A DNA stretch of 64,000 nt. It comes from Eubacterium sp. GTDB taxonomy: Bacteria; Bacillota; Clostridia; Lachnospirales; Lachnospiraceae. Shown here one piece after another: positions 62,801 to 64,000 of the stretch. Location: assembly GCA_024681515.1 (NCBI GenBank), contig JAILAR010000106.1, forward strand, positions 1 through 64,000, written 5' to 3'. Position numbers and translations under genes: made by a program. Positions within the stretch are counted from its first letter, which is position 1. The number at the start of each line of letters is the position of its first letter. Below the pieces are notes generated by a model. The model was given only the letters and a program-made list of their open reading frames with translations, did not search any database and was not told where the DNA came from.

Positions 62801-64000
62801 CGCAGGATCCGGTGGAGCAGTCTCTGACCTTTATCGTAGATAATACGCCGCCGGAAGTGTCCGTAGATTTTGCGGATTCTGGCATTATCCGTAACGGAAA
62901 GTATACCAATGAAGAAACCGTAAAAGTGATCCTCTACGCAGACGATGCATATCTTGATGATAGCAGTCTGGTAGTGGCTGACAATGGAGTAAAGAAGGGT
63001 GTATCCTGGGAAGAGTCTCCTGCAGGTGGTATGACCGCTGAAATGGATGTTGCCGGAGAGGGTACCCATAAGATCACGCTGTACGCAAAGGACAGAGTCG
63101 GAAATGATAACATCACATCGCCCCTTACCTTTGTGATCGATACAACGGATCCGGTGGTTACCACCACGCTGAACGGTGCGGTATATACGGAGTCTGACTT
63201 TAAGTATCTCGCAGACACTGCAAAAGCAGGCATCAAGGTCGAGGACAAGAACAAGGATACGGCTCATGGGCTGACGGTTCGCGTGATCAAGGAACTGACC
63301 GATGGTACGACAGACGATACAGGTGCCATGGCAGATCAGAAGGAAGGCGAGCGTTCCTTCAGCGACAATGCAAAGTATACCATCCGTTATAAGGTTGTGG
63401 ACCTTGCCGGAAATGAAGTGACTGTCAACAATCGGTTTGTAGTTGACCGTATGAAGCCGGTGAACGATATCAAGATCCGGAAGCCGCAGGACGCAGCAAA
63501 GTTCGGTACATTTAAAGAAAACTATAACAATAAGGAAACCGGCGTTTCCTATGACTATGCAAGATATTTCAATCATGATGTGACCATGGATCTGACGGTG
63601 CAGGATTTCAATCTGACAGAGATCCTTGTGACCGATGGCGGAACCACCGTGAAGCGGTATGACCGCGAGTCCGGCGGCTTCACAGCAGGTTCAAACGGAA
63701 ACTATAGTTCGGTTTACACCGCTTCTTCGGAAGGCGTTCACAACATCGTGATCACGGCAAAGGATGCTTCCGGAAATGTTTCCACGACACAGACAGTATC
63801 CTTCGTTATCGACAAGACGGCGCCGGTGGTTTCTACAACACTGAACGGTACCCCCTTCAGTGAAGGTGATTCCGTAAGATACCTGACATCGGGCGGTACG
63901 GTTGCTGCTACGGTATCCGATACGAACAAGGATGAAGCAGACCTGTCCCGTACGGTACAGATGACACCTCCGGGTTCATCCGCATCCGTTTCCACGGCAA
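59860..64000 (+). CDS. Giant secreted protein with repeated Ig-like (bacterial surface) domains; 3' end outside window
   Basis: Open frame from ATG 59860 to window end (missing from ORF track because no stop is present). Signal sequence MEKRARGKGHIARRVTAFLLAVAMVFSVVYLNG; repeated FVIDTTDPVVTTTLNG / FVIDKTAPVVSTTLNG / FIVDNTPPEVSVDF units. Confidence 0.85.
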   Translation, partial: MEKRARGKGHIARRVTAFLLAVAMVFSVVYLNGRKEVSEAEIAITDDNFLEQFKDELISPTGVANMMVLLPATPSLTNPVNLSLKLPEPGENYAWYKQGEEPSASADVLTEGTRVTRITSDEGHVILYHVVPGVAPAADDDPETPDVDETVGVNAVAEKVRELYFSTLQVREMKDSAAVENGKIEWKNWSFEENRTEGVQNPGTPDEAPVVSYYYGSALYAYDTGDVDTEKTDADITEWKSRSEIQTAVNQAGNAYDGDYRIYKKVVLPDTANTVWMFSSAKFNRDFYMNITDVSISADGESGSYDSSSKALSIDKVAPKADVEIAFTTTDDTLSSIKAVNDADSTEEYTAAAGETTVTITGDEANEGLTKNFTITVECTGKKTETYTASITYVVAKPKIENVRVAIQGVDAAKASDDKYYINKDDNDVKIKADVKVEGQNVNLSSIELQDATSGDVLATKTVGGTEAHPEFLIPGDLPSGLPVGDSSYKICVKTDKQGEILSDAIDIFYDVAIPTYGTVEASQTAKGVDYDQTSDTDGVFPDLFTTKQPITMVTTVVDKTNPVTPQSGVSYVKLFIGEDANNLTVEEAVSFDNTLGTATSTIPADHLSNYQGKTVYAKFIAYDYAGNPAEQLLTLTFSEDEVHITKEFVEPETQLNNEDATNVGAFSVKYTLVTDMPLYKATFDAKEDGTSLTQQVYSQTDPELTAKSYADGFYTYEITVPISRTTSVEYTDLILAAETVMGATSQNQIQAIRIDLIGGEFAFADPEIENRIANGEYFHDLVLKVNFSEQKTDDTNPNEYRSGFFKKYDRSIPPAEMKGIEEVTSYVLADDQMTGMAALQISSSTDKAGTEVSFNLYDKVGNVATFGPIMIHVDGSLPKTKDMKAVSGSYVVTEGAKGNKRLLPGDPILSFTTTDNIQVVKVDATIAKPDKSKADIASFLTDCNLPATKLSQLLGEKAADGTYKLTLDIYDQMILDNLSTQDPVEQSLTFIVDNTPPEVSVDFADSGIIRNGKYTNEETVKVILYADDAYLDDSSLVVADNGVKKGVSWEESPAGGMTAEMDVAGEGTHKITLYAKDRVGNDNITSPLTFVIDTTDPVVTTTLNGAVYTESDFKYLADTAKAGIKVEDKNKDTAHGLTVRVIKELTDGTTDDTGAMADQKEGERSFSDNAKYTIRYKVVDLAGNEVTVNNRFVVDRMKPVNDIKIRKPQDAAKFGTFKENYNNKETGVSYDYARYFNHDVTMDLTVQDFNLTEILVTDGGTTVKRYDRESGGFTAGSNGNYSSVYTASSEGVHNIVITAKDASGNVSTTQTVSFVIDKTAPVVSTTLNGTPFSEGDSVRYLTSGGTVAATVSDTNKDEADLSRTVQMTPPGSSASVSTA

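Noticed and set aside
61933-63576. 547-aa minus-strand ORF near the window end
   Set aside because: Antisense to the open Ig-like surface protein frame that runs off the window.

Overview
This window looks like chromosomal DNA from a Firmicute, most likely a Lachnospiraceae-type Clostridia. That is an inference from gene content and motif style; no database was searched. I saw no rRNA, tRNA or CRISPR array. Housekeeping anchors are PFOR (nifJ), a GltA/NfnB-type flavoprotein, mgsA, hisS, dnaX-ybaB-recR, pfkA, lysA, a cyclophilin and mltG. The most interesting parts are: (1) an AT-richer two-gene cassette at 8.7-11.3 kb, encoding an AAA/ABC-type ATPase and an overlapping small protein with TOPRIM/RloB-like motifs, which is a candidate AbiL/RloAB/PARIS-like defence module beside an N-terminally truncated GGDEF gene; (2) a phospho-signalling cluster at 52.2-59.7 kb with two paralogous FHA proteins, a PP2C phosphatase, a Ser/Thr kinase with TPR-like C-terminus and a TM protein carrying five T-[E/D/A]-V-L motifs, followed by a giant Ig-like surface protein that runs off the window and is absent from the ORF track; (3) several families of structured intergenic elements with covariation-like differences between copies: about 105-nt elements at 16.0 and 41.0 kb, 23-bp-stem/14-nt-loop hairpins at 41.4 and 50.1 kb, a four-hairpin element with alternative pairings at 29.8-30.0 kb, and an ACGGAGCG...CGAAGT motif at 1.8, 16.8 and 48.5 kb; (4) a sensor-GGDEF / sensor-EAL pair sharing LacI/PBP1-like input domains, the EAL partner carrying an unusual beta-helix-like C-terminus; (5) a strong promoter plus terminator defining a candidate ncRNA upstream of dnaX, where SRP RNA normally sits, without a recognisable SRP signature.
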